Positions 16,521 through 22,190 of a stretch of 31,190 nt of DNA are shown here, piece after piece; position 1 is the first letter of the stretch, and each line of letters opens with the position of its first letter. The translations under genes were made by a program, and so were the position numbers. The notes beneath the pieces were generated by a model. That model had not been told where the DNA came from and ran no database searches. It was given only the letters and a program-made list of their open reading frames with translations. Origin of the DNA: UBA7477 sp045602925 (GTDB taxonomy: Bacteria > Bacillota > Clostridia > Oscillospirales > Ruminococcaceae); contig JAZSCN010000022.1 of the NCBI GenBank assembly GCA_045602925.1, forward strand, positions 1 through 31,190, read 5' to 3'.

Positions 16521-16973
16521 TTAAAATGTGCCGTTTCTGTTATATGTAGATGTGCCGAACGCAGCGCTGTTGCTATTCATATATAGGCTATATGTAATAA
16601 ATGCCGTTGATTGAGAGAGACCGGTTGCCACACGTTCAGCCTTATAATTGTTCTTAGAAGTTGCAGAACCGCTAAGTGGGTGATTCATGGTAGTGGTATA
16701 AAGATATCCACCGGCTGTCCGATTAGTGATAAGGTCTGAATCATTAAGGCCGCCGTAGACTCCGTAGCATGTGCGTTCGACTGTATCTTGAGTTGCATTA
16801 TGATGTTCCTTATATATAGCAGGTAACCTTTGGCGAACCTCCTGTGCCACCTGTGGTGTTGAAGGTTGCCGGATTGTAATAAGTTGTTGCGTTTGCTCTT
16901 ATTGTCATAGTTATAGCCATTGAAAACGCAGAGAGAGAGCTGCAAAAACTTTTTTGAATATTCTAGATTTCAT
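16521..16973 (-). pseudogene. Secreted protein gene interrupted by two dinucleotide-repeat frameshifts
   Basis: A strong GGAGG (16983-16987) and ATG at 16973 begin a classical signal peptide, MKSRIFKKVFAALS, which then shifts frame in a run of five CT units (16929-16938 region). Removing one unit restores AFSMAITMTIRANA, a good signal peptide with an Ala-X-Ala cleavage site. A second shift lies in a TATATATA run (near 16810); adding one TA joins the mature part. The restored protein is about 150 residues, mature start TTYYNPATF, and later KEHHNATQDTVERTCYGVY, ending YNRNGTF. No family is recognised; small secreted bacteriocin-like proteins are one option. The gene has its own LytTR-type promoter and sits upstream of ABC operon 2. 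Confidence 0.65.
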
Positions 16974-17200
16974 AATTATATACCTCCGTTGTATTAATCG
17001 TTGTTCGTTGTGTTGACTTATTGTTAGACATTTTATATTGTTAAATGGAATTAATAGCCCATTGGAATCACCACTTTCTCATCGTAGTGTTGGTTATATC
17101 CTTTATAAGTTGCACAACACATCGTGTCTAAGTATGTCTATTCGTTTTTTTACTGCTTGTAAAACTGTATAATATGGATTATGGTAGTTTTCTTAACGAA
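16974..17200. other. Long leader of the secreted-protein gene
   Basis: If the promoter at 17201-17229 is used, the minus-strand transcript has a leader of about 220 bases. It contains a 23-codon frame (17122 down to 17051) starting MCCATYKGYNQHYDEK without a good ribosome site, perhaps the remnant of another small gene. No other feature is evident. Confidence 0.35.
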
Positions 17201-17269
17201 ATTGTATCAATGAAAGGATGAAAAGTAAACAAAATTCAATCGAACGGTATGATTTATTGACCGAATGGT
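17201..17269 (-). promoter_or_regulatory. LytTR-type operator and promoter of the secreted-protein gene
   Basis: On the minus strand, repeats ACCATTCGG (17261-17269) and ACCGTTCGA (17240-17248) start 21 bp apart. TTTACT (17224-17229), a 17-bp spacer and TACAAT (17201-17206) follow. The first ten bases, ACCATTCGGT, are identical to those of the site upstream of operon 1. Confidence 0.75.
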
Positions 17270-17367
17270 GCAATGCAAATGTTTCGGACATTGTTGTTGG
17301 GATTCACATTGACAGATAAAACTGATTGTGTTGATGAATATAGGTATTATATTTAAGGCATAACACC

Positions 17368-17394
17368 TGTCATCTATTTTGTACAAGACAGACA
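17368..17394 (+). repeat. 27-bp dispersed box, copy 2
   Basis: Identical to copy 1 at 677-703. Downstream sequence is also nearly identical, with one extra A in an A run, through the end of the following terminator. Confidence 0.85.
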
Positions 17395-17404
17395 ATAAAA
17401 AATC

Positions 17405-17434
17405 AGGATACCCGAAGGGGTGTCCTGTTTTTTT
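17405..17434 (+). terminator. Intrinsic terminator behind box copy 2
   Basis: AGGATACCC (17405-17413) pairs with GGGTGTCCT (17418-17426), followed by a T7 run. No plus-strand gene lies directly upstream, so the box and terminator seem to have been placed here as a unit. Confidence 0.8.
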
Positions 17435-17447
17435 ATATTGCGTATTT

Positions 17448-17478
17448 ATGCGACTTTTCGTAGTCGCATTTTCTTTTT
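17448..17478 (+). terminator. Second intrinsic terminator
   Basis: ATGCGAC (17448-17454) pairs with GTCGCAT (17463-17469), followed by TTTCTTTTT. It insulates the operon downstream. Confidence 0.75.
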
Positions 17479-17502
17479 ATAAGCCGAACTAGAAACAGAA
17501 AA

Positions 17503-17560
17503 TAACCTTTTTAAACCCATTAGTCTGATTGTCGCGGCATTCAAAATCCGCTTGGATTAA
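17503..17560 (+). repeat. Imperfect direct repeat, left flank of the ArsR/ArsP operon
   Basis: Shares AAACCCATTAG, ATTGTCG and an AATC-GC-TT block in the same order with 19501-19560 on the other side of the operon. The match is patchy, so common origin is probable but not proven. Confidence 0.4.
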
Positions 17561-17677
17561 GGCATATTTATCTTGCTAGGTCAAGCCACCTGTACTTAAC
17601 GATATTGCTTTTTTAAATTATGCAGATTTGACAACTTGCCTTAATTAAACCATACTCAGATTTTCACAAATTACACA

Positions 17678-17730
17678 TTGACAAACGTCTATATGTGTGA
17701 TATACTGATACATAGAAAAATATCTATGTG
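17678..17730 (+). promoter_or_regulatory. Promoter and candidate ArsR operator
   Basis: TTGACA (17678-17683), 17-bp spacer, TATACT (17701-17706). An inverted repeat ACATAG-n8-CTATGT (17711-17730) covers the transcription start, a suitable place for repression by the ArsR-type protein encoded second in the operon. Confidence 0.75.
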
Positions 17731-17742
17731 AGGTGCTTTATT

Positions 17743-18177
17743 ATGAAAAGAACGAAAAAAGCAGTAGAATCATTCTCCAAAGGCTTCAACTGCTCTCAGA
17801 GTGTGTTTTCTGTATTTGCTGAGAAATACGGTATTTCAGAGGAAACTGCACTTAAGATTGGCTGTGGTTTTGGTGGAGGAATGAGAAACGGCGAAATCTG
17901 CGGTGCAGTTTCAGGCGCAGTCATGGTTATCGGTCTGCGTTATGGTCATTCAAGCGAGACCGATAATGAGAGCAGGAGTGTTTGCTATCAAAAAACACGG
18001 GAATTTACTGAAGCGTTTAAGTCAAGAGAGGGCAGTATTATCTGTCGCGAACTTCTCGGTATCGATATTTTTACGGGCGACGGAATGAACATAGCTGCTG
18101 AAAAAGGCTTGTTCAAAACGACCTGTGTTGATATGATAGTCCGTGCGGTTGAACTGCTTGAAGAACTGGGGTATTAA
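17743..18177 (+). CDS. C_GCAxxG_C_C family protein (redox-type cysteine cluster protein)
   Basis: 144 residues. Conserved cysteines occur in FNCSQSV (17), GCGFGGGM (41) and GEICGAVSGA (53), the last being the GCAxxG-type signature, plus VCYQ and SIICRELLG further on. These define the C_GCAxxG_C_C family, often found beside redox or metal genes; no reaction is established. ATG at 17743 has GAGGTG nine bases upstream. The ArsR gene follows by 1 bp. Being first in an operon with an ArsR regulator and an ArsP-like permease, it may bind or reduce the metalloid or metal. Confidence 0.88.
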   Translation: MKRTKKAVESFSKGFNCSQSVFSVFAEKYGISEETALKIGCGFGGGMRNGEICGAVSGAVMVIGLRYGHSSETDNESRSVCYQKTREFTEAFKSREGSIICRELLGIDIFTGDGMNIAAEKGLFKTTCVDMIVRAVELLEELGY

Positions 18178-18178
18178 T

Positions 18179-18466
18179 ATGAATTACGCACTTGTTTTTA
18201 AGGCGTTGGGTGACAGCATGCGTCTGGAGATTGTTCAAATGCTGTCCGATGGCGAAAAGTGTGCCTGCAAACTTCTTGAACGCTTTGAAATAACACAGCC
18301 GACGCTATCGCACCATATGAAGATTCTTTGCGACAGCGAACTTGTCGTGGGAAGAAAAGACGGAAAATGGACGTACTACTCGCTTTCCTGTGATGCACTT
18401 GCAGATGTCCAGCAGTTTGTTTCAGAACTGAAATGCTGCAAGAAGGGTGGCTGTCAATGCGGATAA
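18179..18466 (+). CDS. ArsR/SmtB-family metalloregulator
   Basis: 95 residues. Winged helix with DNA-recognition segment ITQPTLSHHMKIL (38-50) and wing DGKWTYYSL. The metal site KCACKL (Cys28, Cys30) matches the CxC site in helix 3 of As(III)/Sb(III) sensors. An extra cysteine-rich tail CC-KKGG-CQC (86-94) could provide further ligands. It would repress its own operon through the inverted repeat at 17711-17730 until metal binds. The ribosome site is weak (GGGG), fitting coupling to the gene upstream. It overlaps the permease gene by 10 bp. Confidence 0.92.
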   Translation: MNYALVFKALGDSMRLEIVQMLSDGEKCACKLLERFEITQPTLSHHMKILCDSELVVGRKDGKWTYYSLSCDALADVQQFVSELKCCKKGGCQCG

Positions 18467-19461
18467 TATGGGACTTTATCCAGAATCAGCTTTTGGGGAT
18501 GAAATGGCTGAATGACCTGCTTGGCATTTTTCTGAGCACGCTCGGACTTGATGTAACAGACAAAATAGGCGGAAGTATTCAGTTTTTTCTTTACGATACA
18601 ATAAAGATATGCGTTCTGCTGGTGGCATTGATATTTTTGATCTCTTACATCCAAACATATTTCTCACCTGAAAAAACCAAGAAGATACTGATGAAAGTCG
18701 GTGGAATTAAGGGCAATATCCTTGCGGCACTTTTAGGCACGGTCACGCCTTTTTGCTCTTGTTCTTCAATACCCATTTTCATCGGCTTTACAGAAGCAGG
18801 ACTTCCTCTCGGAATGACATTCTCTTTCCTGATTTCCTCGCCCCTTGTGGATTTGGGTTCACTTCTGCTGCTTACGAGCATTTTCGGCTGGAAGATAGCA
18901 GTTGCCTATGTTGCTGTAGGGCTTGTTCTCGCAGTTGTGGGAGGAACGCTCATCGGCAAGCTGGGGCTTGAAAAACAGCTTGAGCCTAAATTATTCGGGA
19001 AAGCGGAAAAGCTCAGCAATACGGAATACACGAACAAAAAAGACAGAGCAAAATTCGCCCTGTCGGAAGCGTGGGAAACGCTGAAATATGTATTCAGATT
19101 CATAGTCATTGGCGTTGCTGCCGGGGCACTTATACACAACTGGTTGCCTGCACAGTGGATTGAAACGGTACTTGGGGAAAATAACCCATTCTCCGTAATC
19201 ATCGCAAGCGTTGCGGGCATTCCTATGTATGCCGACATTTTCGCAACGATTACGATTGCCGAGGCACTCTATTTAAAGGGTGTCGGTATAGGTACAGTTC
19301 TCAGCTTTATGATGGGAGTCACCGCACTTTCCTTGCCGTCAATGATAATGCTCAGAAAAGTTATCAAGCCAAAGCTGTTAGCCATTTTCATCGGCATTGT
19401 AACGGCGGGAATAATCATTATCGGCTATCTTTTCAATGCTTATGAAGGTATATTTATATGA
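18457..19461 (+). CDS. arsP: ArsP-like permease (DUF318 family)
   Basis: 334 residues. About eight hydrophobic segments in two halves. The central motif TVTPFCSCSSIPIFIGF (Cys100, Cys102) is diagnostic of the DUF318/ArsP permeases; a second similar half contains GIPMYADIF. ArsP proteins export trivalent organoarsenicals, while related ones move other metals, so the exact substrate is open. The ATG at 18457 has GGGTGG six bases upstream and overlaps the arsR stop. The central cytoplasmic loop (about 170-205) is charged. Confidence 0.87.
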   Translation: MRIIWDFIQNQLLGMKWLNDLLGIFLSTLGLDVTDKIGGSIQFFLYDTIKICVLLVALIFLISYIQTYFSPEKTKKILMKVGGIKGNILAALLGTVTPFCSCSSIPIFIGFTEAGLPLGMTFSFLISSPLVDLGSLLLLTSIFGWKIAVAYVAVGLVLAVVGGTLIGKLGLEKQLEPKLFGKAEKLSNTEYTNKKDRAKFALSEAWETLKYVFRFIVIGVAAGALIHNWLPAQWIETVLGENNPFSVIIASVAGIPMYADIFATITIAEALYLKGVGIGTVLSFMMGVTALSLPSMIMLRKVIKPKLLAIFIGIVTAGIIIIGYLFNAYEGIFI

Positions 19462-19678
19462 ATGGGTTTTACAAAAACGAGCTTGAATGCTACACTATAA
19501 CAACCTCCTCAAACCCATTAGCTAATTGTCGGAGCTTTTATAATCTGCATTCAGCTTAATTGCAAAAAAAGAAACCCTAACCAACTGAGGTCGGGGGCGA
19601 AAGTCGTTACCGTTGAGCAAAAAAAGCTCTCCAAGCAATGAAACGCTTGAAAAACCTTGTAGAATCGTCGTTTTTCAA
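19462..19678. other. Spacer downstream of the permease
   Basis: No credible gene. It contains AATGGGTTT (about 19461-19469) that could pair with AAACCCATT at 19511, and the right-hand direct repeat. Short frames here continue through the repeats and look spurious. Confidence 0.6.
19501..19560 (+). repeat. Imperfect direct repeat, right flank of the ArsR/ArsP operon
   Basis: Partner of 17503-17560: AAACCCATTAG, then ATTGTCG, then an AATCTGC-TT block. Both copies have the same orientation and enclose the three-gene operon with its promoter. Confidence 0.4.
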
Positions 19679-19705
19679 TGTCATCTATTTTGTACAAGAC
19701 AGACA
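19679..19705 (+). repeat. 27-bp dispersed box, copy 3
   Basis: Same sequence as copies 1 and 2, but followed by a different terminator. Confidence 0.85.
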
Positions 19706-19710
19706 AAAAG

Positions 19711-19740
19711 AAAACCACCCAATAGGGTGGTTTTTCTTTT
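19711..19740 (+). terminator. Intrinsic terminator behind box copy 3
   Basis: AAAACCACCC (19711-19720) pairs with GGGTGGTTTT (19725-19734), followed by TCTTTTT. Confidence 0.85.
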
Positions 19741-19785
19741 TGGTTTAGAAAAAGGCGTGAAACTAAGGGCTTCAGAATATGAGTC

Positions 19786-19972
19786 CGACGAGCGTGCTCG
19801 TTGGGTGAGGTCGCGAGCACCGCCGGTGGCGGAAGAAGCGAGCAAAACGAAGCGCAGCGGTCGAAAAAATCGAGGGGACAAGCGACAGCGACCGAAGATT
19901 TTTTCGGGTTACCGCAAGAGGGGCGAAGCCATAACCCGAAGGTCGTAGGTTCAAGTCCTTCTCCCGCAACCA
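19786..19972 (+). repeat. GC-rich structured element joined to tRNA-fMet 3'-half relic B
   Basis: From 19930 to 19972 the sequence is the 3' half of an initiator tRNA: CATAACCCG (anticodon and stem), AAGGTC, the T-arm GTAGG-TTCAAGT-CCTTC, then TCCCGCA-ACCA. The 5' half is missing. In its place is a GC-rich, heavily self-complementary stretch: ACGAGC-GT-GCTCGT, CCGCC-GGT-GGCGG and CGAAAAAATC/GATTTTTTCG. Its composition is clearly unlike the neighbourhood. Overlapping open frames on both strands are by-products of this element, not genes. Confidence 0.75.
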
Positions 19973-19980
19973 AAATAAAG

Positions 19981-20007
19981 AAAGAACACCCTTGAGGTGT
20001 TCTTTTT
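19981..20007 (+). terminator. Intrinsic terminator after relic B
   Basis: AAAGAACACC pairs with GGTGTTCTTT, followed by a T run. It lies eight bases after the CCA end. Confidence 0.85.
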
Positions 20008-20113
20008 TATTTTCATTACAGAGTAGTATACGCCGAACCTTAGAAATGCGTCAGCATTTCTACAAAGCACGCCCAGATAAACTCTCGATAGGCACAAAGA
20101 ATTAAGGCGTGCT
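20008..20113. other. Structured spacer before relic C
   Basis: AGAAATGC/GCATTTCT forms a short hairpin (about 20042-20061). GCACGCC (about 20068) can pair with GGCGTGC (20106-20112), closing a loop immediately before the relic. No gene. Confidence 0.45.
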
Positions 20114-20194
20114 GGTTCAAACTCTCCTTCTCCCGCAACCATATTGGTGTGACAAAAAAGATGACACCACAAAAAAGCCCGATTCGTCGGGCTT
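20114..20194 (+). repeat. tRNA-fMet 3'-end relic C with hairpin and terminator
   Basis: GGTTCAA...CTCCTTCTCCCGCAACCA (20114-20141), then stem TGGTGT(20145-20150)/ACACCA(20164-20169) around an A-rich loop, then AAGCCCGA/TCGGGCTT (20176-20193). The order of parts matches relic A. The first stem has different bases but keeps pairing, and both loops hold GAC-AAAAAGAT. Confidence 0.7.
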
Positions 20195-20199
20195 ACATA

Positions 20200-20228
20200 T
20201 TGAAAAAATACGAAAAATGTGGTACAAT
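20200..20228 (+). promoter_or_regulatory. Promoter of the DUF5680 gene
   Basis: TTGAAA (20200-20205), 17-bp spacer, TACAAT (20223-20228). The upstream CGGGCTTACATA is shared with the next promoter at 20875. Confidence 0.8.
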
Positions 20229-20280
20229 ATATACAACGCTGATGGGCGTACAAATCAGAAGTTTATGGAGGAGATACAAT

Positions 20281-20724
20281 ATGCAAAATGAAGAAATTGT
20301 TCAATTTTTAATAAGGGCAAAAAAGTCTACTTATGCGGGCAAAGGTGCAGAGACAAATCCATCAAGACCAAATTCACATGATTTAATTTATACTGAGAAC
20401 GAATATATGTATTACGACACTTATCTCGGTGGAGATAAGTTTGTTGGAGAAGAAGCCGTTTGGATTAACCAACAGCCATATTGGAGTATGAATTATGCAG
20501 GTCGCGTTATTGGAGCTAATTTCAGTGGTGATTTCTTAAAGGAAGCGTTGTTACATGTTCCATATGATAAACCATTTCGAGGTCCGTTGGAATACATAAA
20601 CGGCAACTATAAGTATAGATGCTCTGTTGACGGAGATTTTGATTGGTTTCAAGGCTACGAAACTATTAGTTTTGGTGATGTACTAATTTACGAATGCCAT
20701 TTTCATGGCAGTATTATTAAATAA
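20281..20724 (+). CDS. DUF5680-domain protein
   Basis: 147 residues. The sequence has the pattern of DUF5680: an opening FLIRAKKSTYAGKG, SRPNSHDLIYTENEYMYYDTY, GGDKFVGEEAVW, and PYWSMNYAGRV. No catalytic motif is evident and the function is unknown; members occur alone or with XRE regulators. ATG at 20281 is supported by GGAGG nine bases upstream. It is a single-gene unit between its own promoter and the terminator at 20773. Flanking repeats suggest it is an accessory insertion. Confidence 0.75.
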   Translation: MQNEEIVQFLIRAKKSTYAGKGAETNPSRPNSHDLIYTENEYMYYDTYLGGDKFVGEEAVWINQQPYWSMNYAGRVIGANFSGDFLKEALLHVPYDKPFRGPLEYINGNYKYRCSVDGDFDWFQGYETISFGDVLIYECHFHGSIIK

Positions 20725-20772
20725 ATTCCAATTTCTCGAACTGACAACTATATAATTGAATATCCCATACAT

Positions 20773-20808
20773 AGCCGTTTTTGACGAACAATCACAGACG
20801 GCTTTTTT
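20773..20808 (+). terminator. Intrinsic terminator of the DUF5680 gene
   Basis: AGCCGT (20773-20778) pairs with ACGGCT (20798-20803), then T6. The sequence that follows, CATACCCA-AATCAGAAAGGA, is repeated after the next gene. Confidence 0.85.
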
Positions 20809-20837
20809 CATACCCAAAATCAGAAAGGAGTGGTCAG

Positions 20838-20885
20838 ATGATTCGAGTATTTGACGCTTTTTCGGGCTTACATATTGAAAAATAA
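20838..20885 (+). pseudogene. Fragment resembling the start of a C5-DNA methyltransferase
   Basis: A 15-codon frame, MIRVFDAFSGLHIEK, with a good ribosome site AAGGAG eleven bases upstream. MIRVFDAFSG looks like the first residues of cytosine-C5 methyltransferases, where the FSG of motif I begins SAM binding; after Gly the homology stops and the promoter of the next gene begins. It may be the cut-off 5' end of such a gene, or chance. Confidence 0.4.
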
Positions 20886-20903
20886 GCAAAAAAGTGATAT
20901 AAT
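20875..20903 (+). promoter_or_regulatory. Promoter of the gene at 20954
   Basis: TTGAAA (20875-20880), 17-bp spacer, TATAAT (20898-20903). Closely similar to the promoter at 20200, including CGGGCTTACATA before the -35. Confidence 0.85.
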
Positions 20904-20953
20904 ATATATTACAGATACCGCCATTTATGTGAATTGTGAAAGGAAGTTTTATC

Positions 20954-21976
20954 ATGAAAATAGAAATGGGCGAATCTCTTTTTTACTCATGGCTTCGCCA
21001 TGTAAAAGAGTGCCAAATCGTTCAAACCAACTGGAAAGTCTCAACTCAATGGAAATTAGAACATTCCGATGAGTTGGAGCAGCTGATGAAGTTGATAGAT
21101 AACCACTATTCTCAAAAATATGGATATAACATATTTAAGGGCAACGTCTCTTTATATCAGTTGTTACAGCAAGGCGAATGCGATGTTTTCGGCGTTTCAG
21201 TTCAAGGTGGAGAAAGCAAATATTACGCTGTTGATGTTGCATTTCATGAAGCGGGATTGAATTATGGAACAAGAGAAGTAACTGTAATGAAAGTTCTTGA
21301 AAAGTGTGCAAGAACTGCGTTTTGCTTGCAAGGATATTTGAATACCGCAGAGGGCGAAATTATATTTGCTTCCCCTAAAATTAACGCTGCAGTCCTTTCT
21401 GATTTACAACCTTGTATTGAGGACTTAAACAACATCTTTGATAAATATGGTTATGATTTTAATTTCCGCATAATTGCAAATGAGGACTATAATAACCTTG
21501 TGCTAAAACCAATTCTTATTGCAAGTGAAGGAGTTTCCGATACCTCCGAATTGTTCTTGCGTAGCTATCAGATGTATAAAATGTTCTCAAGAGAAAACTT
21601 TTCATACGAAACAGCTCCAAGAAGAACAAAAACATCGGTTTCATCCGCACAGATTGAATATGATGACCTTGATTCTTATAAAGAATTGAAGATTGGAAAA
21701 CTCGCTCAATTAGTGTTAGCGAATATGCTGATTGACGGCTGTGCTACCGACGAAGAAATTGAAGCAATGCAAACTCATGGATACAGTAAAGAACAATTTG
21801 ATTTGCAATATCCGTTGCTTGCCAAGGCTGATGCAGAATTTGACAAGGTTCGCTATTATTCAAAACCGATATATATCAAAGGTCAAGAATACTATATGTG
21901 TTCTCAATGGTTTGAAACTAATTCAAACAATGACAGACCATATTTATTGAAATGGATAGGACTACATCTTAAATAA
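20954..21976 (+). CDS. Uncharacterised protein, possible nuclease-like fold
   Basis: 340 residues, soluble. No family recognised with confidence. Residues about 68-105 contain ECDVFGVSV and, after a turn, YYAVDVAFHEAG, a strand-turn-strand with acidic residues followed by a helix KVLEKCARTAF. This resembles the core of PD-(D/E)XK nucleases, although the usual lysine is absent. The C-terminus KGQEYYMCSQWFE is reminiscent of terminal domains in some restriction-type proteins. ATG at 20954 has AGGAAG eight bases upstream. It has its own promoter and terminator inside the repeat mosaic, next to a methyltransferase-like fragment, so a restriction or defence role is possible. Confidence 0.6.
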   Translation: MKIEMGESLFYSWLRHVKECQIVQTNWKVSTQWKLEHSDELEQLMKLIDNHYSQKYGYNIFKGNVSLYQLLQQGECDVFGVSVQGGESKYYAVDVAFHEAGLNYGTREVTVMKVLEKCARTAFCLQGYLNTAEGEIIFASPKINAAVLSDLQPCIEDLNNIFDKYGYDFNFRIIANEDYNNLVLKPILIASEGVSDTSELFLRSYQMYKMFSRENFSYETAPRRTKTSVSSAQIEYDDLDSYKELKIGKLAQLVLANMLIDGCATDEEIEAMQTHGYSKEQFDLQYPLLAKADAEFDKVRYYSKPIYIKGQEYYMCSQWFETNSNNDRPYLLKWIGLHLK

Positions 21977-21985
21977 GTTATACTT

Positions 21986-22021
21986 AGCCGTTTGTGACTA
22001 ACAATCACAGACGGCTTTTTT
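21986..22021 (+). terminator. Intrinsic terminator of the gene at 20954
   Basis: AGCCGT-T-TGTGA (21986-21997) pairs with TCACA-G-ACGGCT (22005-22016), then a T run. Near-copy of the terminator at 20773, including the following CATACCCATAATCAGAAAGGA block (first 20 bases shared but one). Confidence 0.85.
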
Positions 22022-22103
22022 CATACCCATAATCAGAAAGGAAACATTCGTAAAGCTGATTACAATGATGATGAAAACCATTGAAAAATTGAGCATAAAT
22101 CAA

Positions 22104-22130
22104 TGTCATCTATTTTGTATAAGACAGACA
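22104..22130 (+). repeat. 27-bp dispersed box, copy 4
   Basis: One change from the other copies (TTGTATAAG for TTGTACAAG), which breaks the TTGTACAA palindrome. Followed by another terminator. Confidence 0.8.
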
Positions 22131-22137
22131 GTAAAAC

Positions 22138-22169
22138 AAATCCTTGCAGTATTTTCTGCAAGGATTTTA
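22138..22169. terminator. Intrinsic terminator, probably bidirectional
   Basis: AAATCCTTGCAG (22138-22149) pairs with CTGCAAGGATTT (22156-22167), 12 bp, with T on the plus side and AAAACAAA giving U on the minus side. It would end the TSUP gene transcript coming from the right. Confidence 0.8.
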
Positions 22170-22190
22170 TCTTTAGGAAAGTATCGGTAG

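Noticed and set aside
16685..16945. Minus-strand 86-codon frame over the secreted-protein gene
   Set aside because: It is the third frame; the other two frames joined at the dinucleotide runs give a signal peptide and plausible mature protein.
19930..19972. A complete tRNA gene
   Set aside because: Only anticodon-to-CCA is present; the acceptor 5' strand, D-arm and half of the anticodon stem are missing.
19551..19973. Minus-strand frame beginning MVAGEGLEPTTFGL
   Set aside because: This is the antisense of the tRNA-fMet 3' half and the adjoining GC-rich repeat, a well-known type of spurious translation.
19801..19995. Plus-strand frame ending VVGSSPSPAT
   Set aside because: The end is simply the tRNA T-arm and acceptor read as codons; no ribosome site or promoter.
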